From: Liolophura sinensis
Lineage: Eukaryota > Mollusca > Polyplacophora > Chitonida > Chitonidae
Direction: 5' to 3'
Assembly: GCF_032854445.1 (NCBI RefSeq)
Contig: NC_088300.1
Span: 70,840,984-70,904,983 of the forward strand
Length of the DNA: 64,000 bases
Shown: positions 22,903 to 36,000 of the stretch, piece after piece
Layout: each line of letters begins with the position of its first letter
Numbering within the stretch: the first letter of the stretch is position 1
Notes under the pieces: model-generated
The model's database searches: none
What the model was told of the DNA's origin: nothing
What the model saw: only the letters and a program-made list of their open reading frames with translations
Made by a program: the position numbers and the translations under genes

Positions 22903-24052
22903 GAACAAATATACATTCATTATTATTTCATATATTTCATCTTTCTGAAGTGAAACTCATTTAATAATTCATAAGAGGCAAAAAAAAAAATAATAATAAT
23001 GCACAATTAAAAGAAACAAGAGAAAAAATTAATATTAATAGCCTTATAATTTAGCTTGTGCTTCTATTTTTAGCTTGCTCTTGATGCTAATACATTGATT
23101 TGCTTAATTGCTTGTAATTACCTTCTAAATATTTGCAGATGTACGGATAGCAATGATGTAAGAGGCTGTTTGACCAGGTGAATGAAGCATGCCACAGCTA
23201 AGCCCCAGCCTTTGTGTGAATGCCTGGCCTGGAGATAGGGTGTCAACATGAGCAGGATTTGAGGGGGACAGAGAAGATACCCTGGACTGAAAACACTAGA
23301 AAAGTAACCAGCAAGAGAAAGGCAGTTCTGAATGTAGTTGACATTATATAACTTGGCGACAGTCTTTAAATTGTTCACGTTTGCTCCCAGTCCGCAGGTC
23401 ACGTCTCGTCCTACCGTGGTTAGGGTGGGATGTGAGTTCTCAGGTAGTACAGTTGAAGAACTGTCCTGATTAACTACAATTGTGAGTTCGTCTGAAAGAA
23501 TTGAGCGAGGGGAAACGTGAAGCTGAGCGCCTTTGTGAAACTTTCACATATGATACTGTGCTGATTGTCAACTTCTGTGATGACATGAACTTGCTACTGC
23601 AGTAAATCTGTGACACTGGCAGTATGACACAGATGATGGTACAGTGTATGGATATATGTGTATACATACAGGTACAAAATCTACAGACACTGTTTGTTTA
23701 GCCTTTTTCACGTGATGACCAAGTCGAGTCATCCCTTTTAAAGTATGTGGCGAGAAAAGTCTACTTGGTGACAAGACAGTGAATAGAAGCTGTGCTTTTA
23801 GTCATGTACTTACCACTTCCTTTGTGTGAATTCAGTGTGGAGGAACAGTGCCCAACACGTGCTTCACTTACCCTCACTTGTTTTGGAGTTTCCATGTGGT
23901 GCAGTGGGCTGATTGTGGAAAACAGGATCTCATAGGCATGGTTGAATCTCTGTTATACCTGCCTGTACCAGTATAGTGGTTCGTATCAATGACACTAGGC
24001 AGTCACAAGTCTTATACAAAGATTTTTTTGATTGATTTCGCAAATCAGCTAA

Positions 24053-27000
24053 ATGAGGCGAAAAATGATTTTCCGTCTGGGTCTGACGCTGGTGATATTT
24101 GTGGGGGTGCTGCTGTATTACATGATAAAGATGGAGAAGCATGATGACAGAGTGAAAGATGACATTCACAGCAATGTGAGAGTGGCTGATACACTAGAGG
24201 AACCTAGTGTGATTGAGGACAAGAGAGAGTCCCACCTGGCTGCCATGGATACAGATGACAAATCACAGCAAGCAAACAACAACCAAGTTACCAGGTATGT
24301 TATGCAACATTTATGCTTTTTAAGCGCTACATGTAGTTTCCACTAGATGCTACACAGTACCACATTGCTTTGAGTATAAATCATCTTTCTTGTACATGAA
24401 TGTGATATGTAATCTGGTATTAAAATAATGCAGCTTGAATTTGGTTGTATTATTGTAGTTGTTTTGTAGCAGAAATCAACATTTACATACGTTTTTCTTA
24501 TAGTATAATATTTACTGTATTTCACCTAAGGTTTTGCATTTTTCTGCACATTTTGCTACATTCTAATTGATTCATCTATTCTAATTGATGCATCTACCAT
24601 TAATCTTCAACCCACTTAGCTACATTCTAATTGATTCATCTACCAATAGTCTTCAACACATTTTGCTACATTCTAATTGATGCATCTACCATTGATCTTT
24701 AACACATTTTGCTACATTTCAATTGATTCATCTATTCTAATTGATGCATCTACCATTAATCAACACATTTTCCTACATTCTAATTGATTCATCTATTCTA
24801 ATTGATGCATCTACCATTAATCTTCAACCCATTTTGCTACATTCTAATTGATTCATCTACCATTAAAGGGCTACTTACATGTCAGAGTATTTTGTGAAGT
24901 ATGATACATTTTGAATCAGAAAAACTAAGGGTTTAAATCTCATATACCCCTTGTGGGCAGGGCCTGCAGCTCTTACAAGTGTATGTTAGCCTGCCTGATC
25001 AGCCAGTGGCAATCAAGAATAACGGAGGATGTAGGGACAGTTTGGTATATTGATGTGTACATGTGAGATACAGTTGTATCATTTAGGATCTGGTAATCTA
25101 TAGTGTCTGCTGGGTGTTCACATGGCTTGACTGTTCATCAGTATCTGGTCACCTCGGCTTCCCCACCAAGTTCCTTTTGGTATGAGCGGGGGGTACGTTA
25201 CCTAAACTCCTAAAGGTCCAGCAGTTTGTAACATGTACATGACAATCTACCCATTTAATGGCTATTTGGGAATTCACCCTAAGAAGAGGAGTGGGTTTGT
25301 AGCATTCTCAGGTCAGTTGGTATGTGCCCCTCTGTCCTGTAGTGCATTTAATCAGAAGGGTTTGTGTTTGATTTGGACTGTCCCATACTGAGCGTGCGTG
25401 TGAAATCTCTGTGTAAACTGACCCACACTTAAGGGCTGAAATGGCCCTTGGACTGATGTCCTATTCCCTTCACCTAACACCAGTGTATCAGGAATACTAA
25501 CCACACTTTTGTTAATTGACTAACTTGTTGCCAGTTTTCTTCTTGGCTTTGGGCCTCTCTGAAATAATTGCTTATCTGTGTGACATGAAAACATTTAGCA
25601 GAGTATTTTATCAGGTCAGTACCAACCACATGTAGTCAAATCTAAGTGAAATCTTCTTTAGCATTATACAACAGTGCAATAAGTAAATCACTGAGTTATT
25701 TATTTGTGATGTTCATACAGTATATTAAACAGGCAGTGTCTTCAAGATTGTACTCGGCAACACGCAGTGATACAGATATGGAAAATTTCTGACAGTTGCG
25801 TACATGTAGCTTGAACTCTTCAGTTATTTTGTCAACTGAATTCTGGTCAGAACTGAATAAAGCAAAAAAAAAAAAACAAACAAAAAACAAAAAAAAAAAA
25901 ACATTTGGAATCCATTTATCCAAGTATGGCAGTAATTTATTGGATTTTTGTCATAAATATGTGTTTTTTTCTGCTGGTTACACGCTTCAGTAGTGCTTAC
26001 TTAAATTTTTTATTCTTGTCTAGACAGATGTCTTTTGTATACCTGTTCAAGATACCCAGTGACACAATAATGACACAGTGATAAAGCTGTAAATTCCATT
26101 TAAAAGCCATCTATCAAACTGACTGAAATTAAGTACATTAATATGTATGAGAGGTATAACTTCATTGAATACCCTCTGGCCAGTTTACAACTGCAGAAAA
26201 GTCTAAATTTAACTGGACAATTGCTAGGTTGCTTTTTATGTAAGATTTTAATGTCTTCCTCATAAACACTGATGGTGAAGTTGCTGTAATCTGTAAGACC
26301 TGTTCTGTGAGGTTATTTTTGTTTTGCCATCAGTTTGCTCAGTCAGTATTTATTCTGACACGTTGAACACACATCCCCGAGTACATACATGTATATACAT
26401 GTACAGTGTGTATGGGAAGGTTTTCTGGTTATGGTTATAACTTATAGCGTTAATTTGTAGAGTTTTTCACAGACACATTTTAAATCTGCTCCAAATGATA
26501 GGCATTTCATTTCGTAACTTGTTGGCCAAGAGTAGGGTGCTTGATTATCCAGATTTGATTATGTAAAGTGTTACAAAGATGGCTGCCTGTTAACATGACG
26601 TCCATTATGTGGTTTATTGTGAAATGCAAAGGTGTTTGGTCTGAAACTGAGGTCAAAGGTCAAAGCGAGCTTGGTTCACTCATCCGAACATCAGTGTCAC
26701 AAAAACTGAAACACTGTTCTAAATATGAATAACAGACCCAGCATTCCAACATTCTGAAAACAAGCAAAAGTTAAGCGATGGACATTTTCCAGTTAACATA
26801 CATTGGATAATATTAATTACAAATGTTTATATTAAAAATACTTGATGAATTATTTTCGCAGAGAAACCTTCCATAATGATATACAATAGCAGAAGATGCC
26901 TGTTGATAAAACATTTGTGATTAAAAACATTTCAGTTCAGTTTTAAAGTAAGCTTAATGGAGTGATTGTTTGTGGATTCAAGGTTTTCAAGACTGTTCAA

Positions 27001-30000
27001 GTCTTTGAATCCCTCATCTCTTCACCTTCTCAGAGTACATTAACAGAGGAAATCAATTTTATGATGCAAAATAACCAAAAAGTTATGCCAAAGGGAAACA
27101 TTTCATTTTATGGCCATTTGGATTTTTGAACAAATTCTGTAGAAGAGACACAAGAACATAAGTGAAATATTCTTGAGTACAGCGTAAAACACCAATCAAA
27201 TAAGTAAATAAATAAATCTTCAATTGTCGAAGGTAGCTCAGTCAATTTACAATAAAACTGTTCTTCCCCAACACCTTCACAGAGAAAACAATATATAGCA
27301 CAGATGTATTACAGAGTTCCATCAAAAAATATATTCAGTATTTTTATGTGTAAAATAAGATAAAGCATCATATGGTTGGAAAGGTGAATTTACATACATT
27401 CAAACATACAAAAAGTAACAAAACAACCAATAGTGCTCTAAGGCTGACAGCCCTTGATGACAGTGATACATGTAGGATATATATTTTAGGAATAGGATTT
27501 ATAATAAACAAAGATCGAAACAAGAGTTACACAGGTGTTGCTACTTTTCCAGCAACATATTTCGACATTAGCTGTCTTTTTGCCACCTTTGAAGCATGTG
27601 ATCTTCATGACCTATGTTCGGTAAAAAGGTGTAAATATATGTATATATGTGTAGACTTCGTGCCCATGTACACCAAATAGACAGGTGAAAAAGGCTTACC
27701 TGTCAGTATACACAGTTACACACACACACTGAGAAATCCAGGTAAACTTCACCTGTGCATGATACAGGTGAAGTTATTCTCGCGCTCTGTGTACTATATT
27801 TACATCTTTATGACTTTTTATGACTAAAATTTTGTTGGAATATTGAAAGACTTTTAAAAGATGTGGAAGTGCTGTACATGTAATTATTACATGCAGCACT
27901 GGGTAACCTTGTAGGTTAAATTTTTGAATTTAGGGTTGAACATTAGAAACCTTTTCAAGTGTTTACTATCAGTTAAGAATTTATTAGCCAGCTTTCCAGT
28001 GAAATGTGGATTTAGTGGGCTGGGAATTTTGTCTGTAGTGGTTTTCCTTTCAAACTTGGTTTACCTACAAAAAAAATGTTTGTCATCTATTATCCAATTA
28101 AGCATTCTTTGGAAGAGAGGGCGGGATAAACGGGGCTGTGCAAAATGCCCTGCTTCATTTTGTGAAAATAATGTTGTTAAATCTGGAAAACTAGGATGAT
28201 TAATTCTTGGCATGTTTACATCAGGCTTTAGTTTAAGCTAAAAAAAAAATATGTGCAGGAATGATAAAACACTTATTATACCTGGTGGTGGTGGTTGTTG
28301 AGTGGGGGGGGGGGGCGTCTGATTTCATAATTACTGTCGTACTTTGTGCGGTAGTGCTTTTCTATGTATTCAGATTCCGCTCATGGAATTCTTCCTAAAG
28401 TACTGAAACTCTTTCCCTGAAACTTAGAATACATCTTCCCTATAATCTAAACATACATGAGTTGAATTATGATCAGGTAATTACTTTCATTATTACTCCT
28501 GTTGAGATACTTTAGGTACTCTTTTGATTTACTGCGAATGGCCCCTTGAAACCATATCTGTGAAGCCAAACTAAGCAACATGATGTCCTGCCATTTCCTT
28601 GAAGGTTTTCTTAGTTTTCTGGGAGATGGAAGGAGGAGGGGAGGGGGTGTTTTCAGACAACTGAATTCTAGTTCCAAGATGCACATGAATATGTAGCCTT
28701 ACAAAACGTGATTCAAATTAAAGTATTTATTTTTTATTTTTTTTTTTTGTATTATCGCAAGCCCATATGAATTGTTGTCATCCTGATAGCTGCTTGTCAT
28801 CGAGGTCTTACTTTTGTAGCTGGGGGCCTCCGTGGCTCATTTGGTTAGCGTACTAGCGCAGCGTAATGACCCTGGAGCCTCTCACCAATGCAGTCACTGC
28901 GAGTTCAAGTCCAGCTCATGCTGGCTACGTGGGAAGGTCTGGCAGTAACTTGCGGACGGTTGTGGGTTTCCCCTGGGCTCTGCCCGGTTTCCTCCCACCA
29001 TAATGCTGATCACCGTCGTATAAGTGAAATATTCTTATGTACGGCATGAAACACTGAATGAAAAAATAAATAAATACTTTTGTAGCTGACAAATATGAGA
29101 TTAATTCACAACTGAAGCTGCTAGTCTTGACACAGCCGATCCTTTGCTTGTATTACCCCTGGGTGTATTTGCTCTGGACACACATTTAGCAAAGCACCTT
29201 ACATGTGTGCACCTGTAAATCTACAGTGTAATTAAGAGTGTTATTATGAATCAGTATGTAGTTTGGGTAATGGGCAATTTTATAGTTCATGTGTATAAAT
29301 GTGTTGTGAATGTACCCTTTAGTAAATCGACCAGGTGATTGATACATGTGTATAAAGGCCTGAACTGGATTACTTCATAGAATTTTGCAGTTTATGTCAT
29401 TTTTACATATTTGATATTAATTTGTAACAAGATTATTCTAACAGACTGGCTTTCTGGTTACCCTACTTTACAAACCTCTTCAAGAAGAATATGTTTCAGA
29501 TTGTATTATGAACTTCATATAGAAAATTTAATATATTTGAAATCATGCACAGTATGCAATCATACTTACTGTTGTTATGACAACATAAAGCCTTTTGTAG
29601 GTTGATTCACCAGACCTCACTGTGTGTAAATCATTATTATCATCAACTCTCCCCTTTGATCAACCTTTGCGGATTTGCAAGGTGTCCAAACTTCAAATAA
29701 AGTAAATGCAAATTTGAAAATTTGAACAAAGTTTTACACTATGCTATTAAATTAATGATTCTGTAACTTTATAGTCATTTTCTTTTAGGATAAGATTGAG
29801 TTCATTTAGATTTGACTTAAGACAGCCAGGATTTTGTGACGTGTGGACTGGTATTGGCAATGTTATGAAGACTAGAAAGTTAAGACATTATAAAACTGGA
29901 ACTGTTAGATTCTCATCTCAATCTGTTAGAATAATCTTGTTACAAATTAATATCAAATATGTAAAAATGACATAAACTGCAAAATTCTATGAAGTGATCC

Positions 30001-33000
30001 AGCTCAGGCCTTTATACACTATTTCCAAACGTTCAGGGTCATCAATGATTTACTTGAATCATTCACATATGTACTTTTCCTGAGAATAAAGTCTATACAT
30101 TTACCCCCTCTAATGTTTTCAGTGAGTGGTCAGGGGAGATAATGCACCTCTCAGTTGTGGCCTGTGGAGCCCCAAGAGTAGAAGAGACAATGGTACTGCT
30201 CAAGTCAGCAATTCTTCTGTCCAAGAGAAAACTAGTGTTCCATGTGTTTGCTGAGGATGAACTCCATCAGTCCTTCAAGGACCAGGTAGATATTTTCTCA
30301 TCTCGGTTATTTTGATAAAAGCTAACAGTTTCACAATGATGATGAATTTTTTTTTGCTGTTTTACATCGCAGTAAAATGCTGTGTAAACCTCCAAACTTC
30401 ATACAACATACATGTGTTTGAGTCATGATAATCTGTCACTCCACAGCTATCTTTCTGGCCAGAGGAGTTCCAGAAAAAGTTCAGGTTCAACATTTACTCC
30501 ATCACCTTCCCTGCCGGTCATGTGTCAGAGTGGAAGAGGCTGTTCAAACCCTGTGCTTCCCAGAGACTCTTTATACCAGTGAGTATTGTGTTACTTTCCT
30601 TAGGCTTACAGTCTACCATCCTCAGCTGAAACACCCTGCAAATCCTTGTACGGGGGATCTCGAGACCGCTAATCCACATTGACTAATGGAAACGAACCTA
30701 CTAACACCTAGCTAAAAATGGCTGTTGTTGTTTTATATCAGAAGTTGGTTTGACTCATAAAAGTGGGTTGCCAATGCTGGTTGGGTATAATTTTTTAGCA
30801 TGAGTTGGGAATTCTGAGGATGGTCTCTGCGTGGAGGTCTGAGACTGCTGGGCAAGCACTACCATACTCTGCAGCGTTGTGAAGCAGATGGGCTTCACTG
30901 TTTCTGTCTGTAGTGGTAACTGATACATAAAATATCTTTTCTGTGAAGAATACACTTGGAAGACTTCATATCCGATATATGCACAGAGCTGTTTGACCCT
31001 GAATTTCTCACAAACAATAACGTCCGCCTCTCTATGAATTTATTTAATTTAGTGTTCAGTGATCAACGTCTTATTTCATGGGTAATCAGGAATATTAATG
31101 AAGATACCTCTCCCAATGAAAATTTGTCGTCTTTCGCGAAGGCTTTCAGCTTGTACAGAGTGCTCATTGGCTAACAGTGATTGTGTCAGTCACCACTTGT
31201 ACCAGATAAACAGGTGTTTTTCAGCAGAACCTGAAACCATAAGGTTATGGGGGTCTGTCGTAGAGTAGTATTGTATGAGCACCTCCTGATTGGTCCACTG
31301 TATAATTTGACGTACTCTGAATGTAATGTTGTCTGCAATGATGCAATGCTTCTTTCATTTGTTGATGTTGAACTAATGTAATTTCAGTGAAAAACGTTGA
31401 AACTCTCTTTTGATTTATGTATGTGTTCTAAAATGTTCTTTTCAGACAGTGTGAAATGTATTCCAAAGCAAACACTGCATGTGATTGTTCAATTTACTAC
31501 AGTAGTGAGCTTGTATCTGTATGTACCATGTTATCATTTCTGTATGGACCAGGCCGTTGTGATTGTCTGCAGCTGAACAGGTGAATTTCAGCCAGCTGTT
31601 TAGGGATGAGTTTGCCTTAGCAAGACAAGTTCTTGGAACACACTGAGTATTGCCAGTATATTTATGGGTTTGGCTATTAGTGGCATAGAGTATTACAAAA
31701 GATACAGTTACAGTCTGGTTTTAACTATGTTGTGAAGATAGCTGTTTCTGTATGGTAAATAACACGCTTGAACCATGATGTTCACTCGTTATGCTTCATT
31801 TTCTTTTTAACATGATGAATAACATGGTCACATTGTTTCTATTCTGATGAACACACTGTAACATCTTTGTTGTTTTTTCAGGTATTACTCAAAGATGTTG
31901 ACTCCATTCTCTACGTCGACATGGACATTTTGTTTCTATTCTGATGAACTTTGTAAACACACTGTAACATCTTTGTTGTTTTTTCAGGTATTACTCAAAG
32001 ATGTTGACTCCATTCTCTACGTCAACACGGACATTTTGTTTCTATTCTGATGAACTTTGTAAACACACTGTAACATCTTTGTTGTTTTTTCAGGTATTAC
32101 TCAAAGATGTTGACTCCATTCTCTACGTCGACACGGACATTTTGTTTCTGCGTCCAGTGGATGATGTTTGGGACCACTTCCACAAGTTTAATTCTTCTCA
32201 GTTTGCGGCTTTAGCTCCAGAGCATGAAGATGAACAGACCAGCTGGTACAAAAGATTTGCACGCCACCCATACTATGGCCATTTAGGTTTGTCTGGACGT
32301 GTTGAATTGCTTTTGTAAATTCTTGTGAAAACAAGTTGTGCAGATATGCACTGAACTAGGTACAAATTGTCTGTTTACAGCACATGAATGTGCCTGTTGC
32401 TGTATAACTTAAGAATTCTTTATTAGTCTTTAGTTACATCAAATAAGGATATAAACATATTCATCAAAGTTAAGTACTTTATTTTGATGTCACTGCTCAC
32501 ATACTAGAATTTTATTTAATTCATTTTTGCTCTTTGATCTGATAAGTTAGGAAATCTGCACAAGTATCCTACGGATGGAGGTGGTGGGTTAGCCTGCTTT
32601 CCTCCCACCATAATGTTGGCAGATCAAACACCAATCAAATAAATAAATAAATAAATGTCTGCACCAAGAAAGACATAATGCACCCTGTTACACAAGATCT
32701 GCTCTGCCTAGTGTTCCTAGCTACATGTACATTTACAGCTACACCAAGACTAGAAATATGTGTAGGCTCAAACATACTGAGTAATGAAAGCTTGGAATTA
32801 GAAGACTATAACATACTTTGCACAGGAGAAGTTGATTGAATATCTGGTTCACGTAGCCGAAAGTTAGTATACATGAAATCTAAATTGTGAAGAAGTGTGC
32901 GTTGACACAACCATGTGATCAAGCCTGTTTTAAGCCGAATTTAAGCTAGTTCAGTAATAGCTACCTGAACTGATACCATCAAATGGGAACTCGGATATTT

Positions 33001-36000
33001 GATCCAATCACTGTTCGAACGGTACAGGCAAACTATCTAATGAACTGAAATTGTATTAAAGCCATGTCGTTGATCGGGGTTAAATACCACTGCTTAGTAA
33101 TAAGGGAAAGTGTCATAACAGCTTAAAGCCACTTTTCACATTTATACCAGCTTAACTCTGCTTGTGCAAAAATGCTGATAGAAAAGCACATTTCAAGGGA
33201 GACTACTCTAAAGAGCAAAATTAAGTTAATGTCCTTTAAAATATTATAGAATGTCTTGGGTCTAAGGTATCACTGGTACATGGAAACTATTGTGAAAAGT
33301 GGATGGGATTTCCTGAAGGTTACCCAACAGGTACATGCAGCCTATATGGTATCACGGATATACCATTTGGGCTTTGGCTAAGCTTGGGTTGTTTTGTTGG
33401 CTTTCTTGATGAAATTTCCACCTGCCTTTGGTGGTAGGAACATTAAAGCTCTTAATCCTTTGCAGGTAGATTTCTTTCATTTCACAGGACGCAAATTCTA
33501 GAAAACTGCGTTATCATCTTAAAGATGAAGAGATATCAATGATGTAAGGTCACTGTTAACAAAGGCATAAAGGTAATACAATATCAAAGACTACAAAGAC
33601 GAAAGGAGTAGGGATGACCTCAGTTAAGGTTTTATTCTAACATTCCATGTAAAATTCTTAAAAAGAATTAACATTTGTGCATCCTCCCTTCTCCCCTCAG
33701 CACAATGGCTTAAGCAAAATTAGGTAAAAAAAAAAAGGGAACTGCAGTGATATAATATTGCAATCTATCTGACGTCATTGGTCTAGTAATTTTCAAAATG
33801 CTGTGTTGTCATCACATTTAATAAGCAATCTCAGGCAAGGGAAGGTCCTATTTTAGGGTGAAGTTGGTTTCCATTCTCACCTGACGTCTATTTCTAGGTG
33901 TGAACTCGGGTGTAATGTTAATGAACCTGACCCGAATGAGGAAATTTGATTGGCTGACACATGTCCTCAAGTATTACCAGGAATACAAGATGAAGATTAC
34001 GTGGGGAGACCAGGATGTAATCAATATCATCTTTCATTACTTCCCAGGTAGGAGCAGAAAAGACACAGATAACTTTCTCAGTTACATGCCTTTACATTGC
34101 GAACAAGTAGTTTCGTATCAGATAACTTTGATTACCCGTCATGATTCCTCAAGTTTTATTTGTGTTTATTGTGAAGCCCTGATAGTTAAAATTGTGTTAG
34201 TTACCCTAATTCTTCAACCTTTTCATCCCCCTCAGTGAGCAATATATTGAAACATTCTCAGAGAACTATGAGGTGTAGTGAAATAATTTGAACATTTGTA
34301 GGAAGCCTTCATCTTTAGTAACATAAACAAAACATTTTTGGTGTTATTTTCATAATTATTGTATGGATAATTTCACTGAAAAAAGGGCTTCAGTTAGTGA
34401 AAAGTTTGAAGATTTACATCATATAAAAGCTATGGAACTTTGGTAACAGTAAACAATGCTCACAAAGTTGTTTGTATAGTCTAGTGCTCATACCAGACCG
34501 TATGTCACACATCAAATAGCTGGTTAGTAACTGAACAAAGATCAAGTAGTGGTTTTCTCAAGACACTAGGATTTTCTCCAACTGTGAAACTAACCACTAG
34601 CTGGAGGGGAACATTCTAGAGAAGAATCTGGAAAATAAATGTCAGATTTTGACTTTTGAAATCAAAAATGGCTCTAAGTAAAGAAGTAAATACCTTCATT
34701 GTGGTGTTGCAGGCATGTATGTGTATGTATTTGTGTGTGTATCTCTGTTCCCAGAACGGCTTTATGTGTATGGTTGTGATTGGAACTACCGGCCTGACCA
34801 TTGTATGTACATGAGCACCTGTAAACTGGCAGAGCAGGCTGGTATCTCAGTTCTCCATGGTAACCGTGGTGTGCTACATAACGACAAACAGCCCACATTT
34901 AAGGCCATCTACGATGCATTCAGTCAGGTATGCACAAATGTAGCTCTGAGATCAGTTAGCCATGTTCCCAGCTTAGCTTCCACATTAACCGCTCTGAACT
35001 GTTGCATTCACTAGCCTGGAATGAGGTTGTGTCATCTGTGCTGTCTCCCAAGCACCAACGCTGTACGCCACAAAAAGAGGTATCCCATGATCTTAAAGTG
35101 ATTCTGAATTGATATCACCTGATTTTGTGGGAATAATAAAGGCCATAACATCACAAATAACACAAATGTAACTGACACACCTACTCAGACAGCATCAGAA
35201 CTTCGCAAGCCGCCATTTTTCAAATCAATTGCTAGGGTGGACTCAGCTGGTCTTCCCAAAATTAAAATCATATTTTTCACAATATAGTGGATTATAGATC
35301 ATTTCTGTTCATTATCAACACACAAATTAAAGTTACAACTACCAAACAATTTGTCAATCTCCCTTCAGATGGTGTACACCTCATTGGTTTCAGTAAAATC
35401 ATTCCACGAGTTCATCTCTTTTCAGACAATGTTTGGCTTGCTGCCGATGTAACTGATGCATTTGTGTTAATTGTGATGTTATAGTCTTTACTATTCACAA
35501 ATAGCTCGGTGATATGAAGTAAGAATTACTGATGGATTACAAGAAACATGTTTTTGTTGCATACAGCTTTGACATGTTGAGGACTGCACACCCGGAAAGA
35601 CCAAGTTCCAGGTTAGTGAGTGGAAGGCTACAGATCTGTATTTCTGAAAGCTAATCTGGGAAGAATGAAACAGATCTCAGCTGTAGCACAAATGTGGCAT
35701 CATTTCATGTTACTGAAGTTGGCTAGACTTAAAACTGGCTAGACTTTTTTTTTCTCTTTGAGAAACATTGATGTTGGCTATGCATTACTTTTCCTGTATC
35801 CAGCAAACCTTGACATGTACATCTTCTTTTTGTTTTTGAAAAGCATCACTTCGGGGACTCTCTGCAGCACAGCCTTCTGGTGAAGATGAAACAGAATCTC
35901 GGTCGCACGCAGGTCACAAACTGTGGCCAAGTGGCCGATATCTTTATAAAGCAGTTTGAACAGCAGGCGATAGAGTGGCAGAAGAGACGAGATGAACAAT

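Noticed and set aside
31882-32093. Plain assembly error as the cause of the triplicated GXYLT acceptor
   Set aside because: The copies differ from each other and from the upstream intron sequence (base changes in the DTD codons and a 7-base insertion shared by two copies), so collapse or duplication by the assembler is not the simplest reading. Raw reads would settle it.
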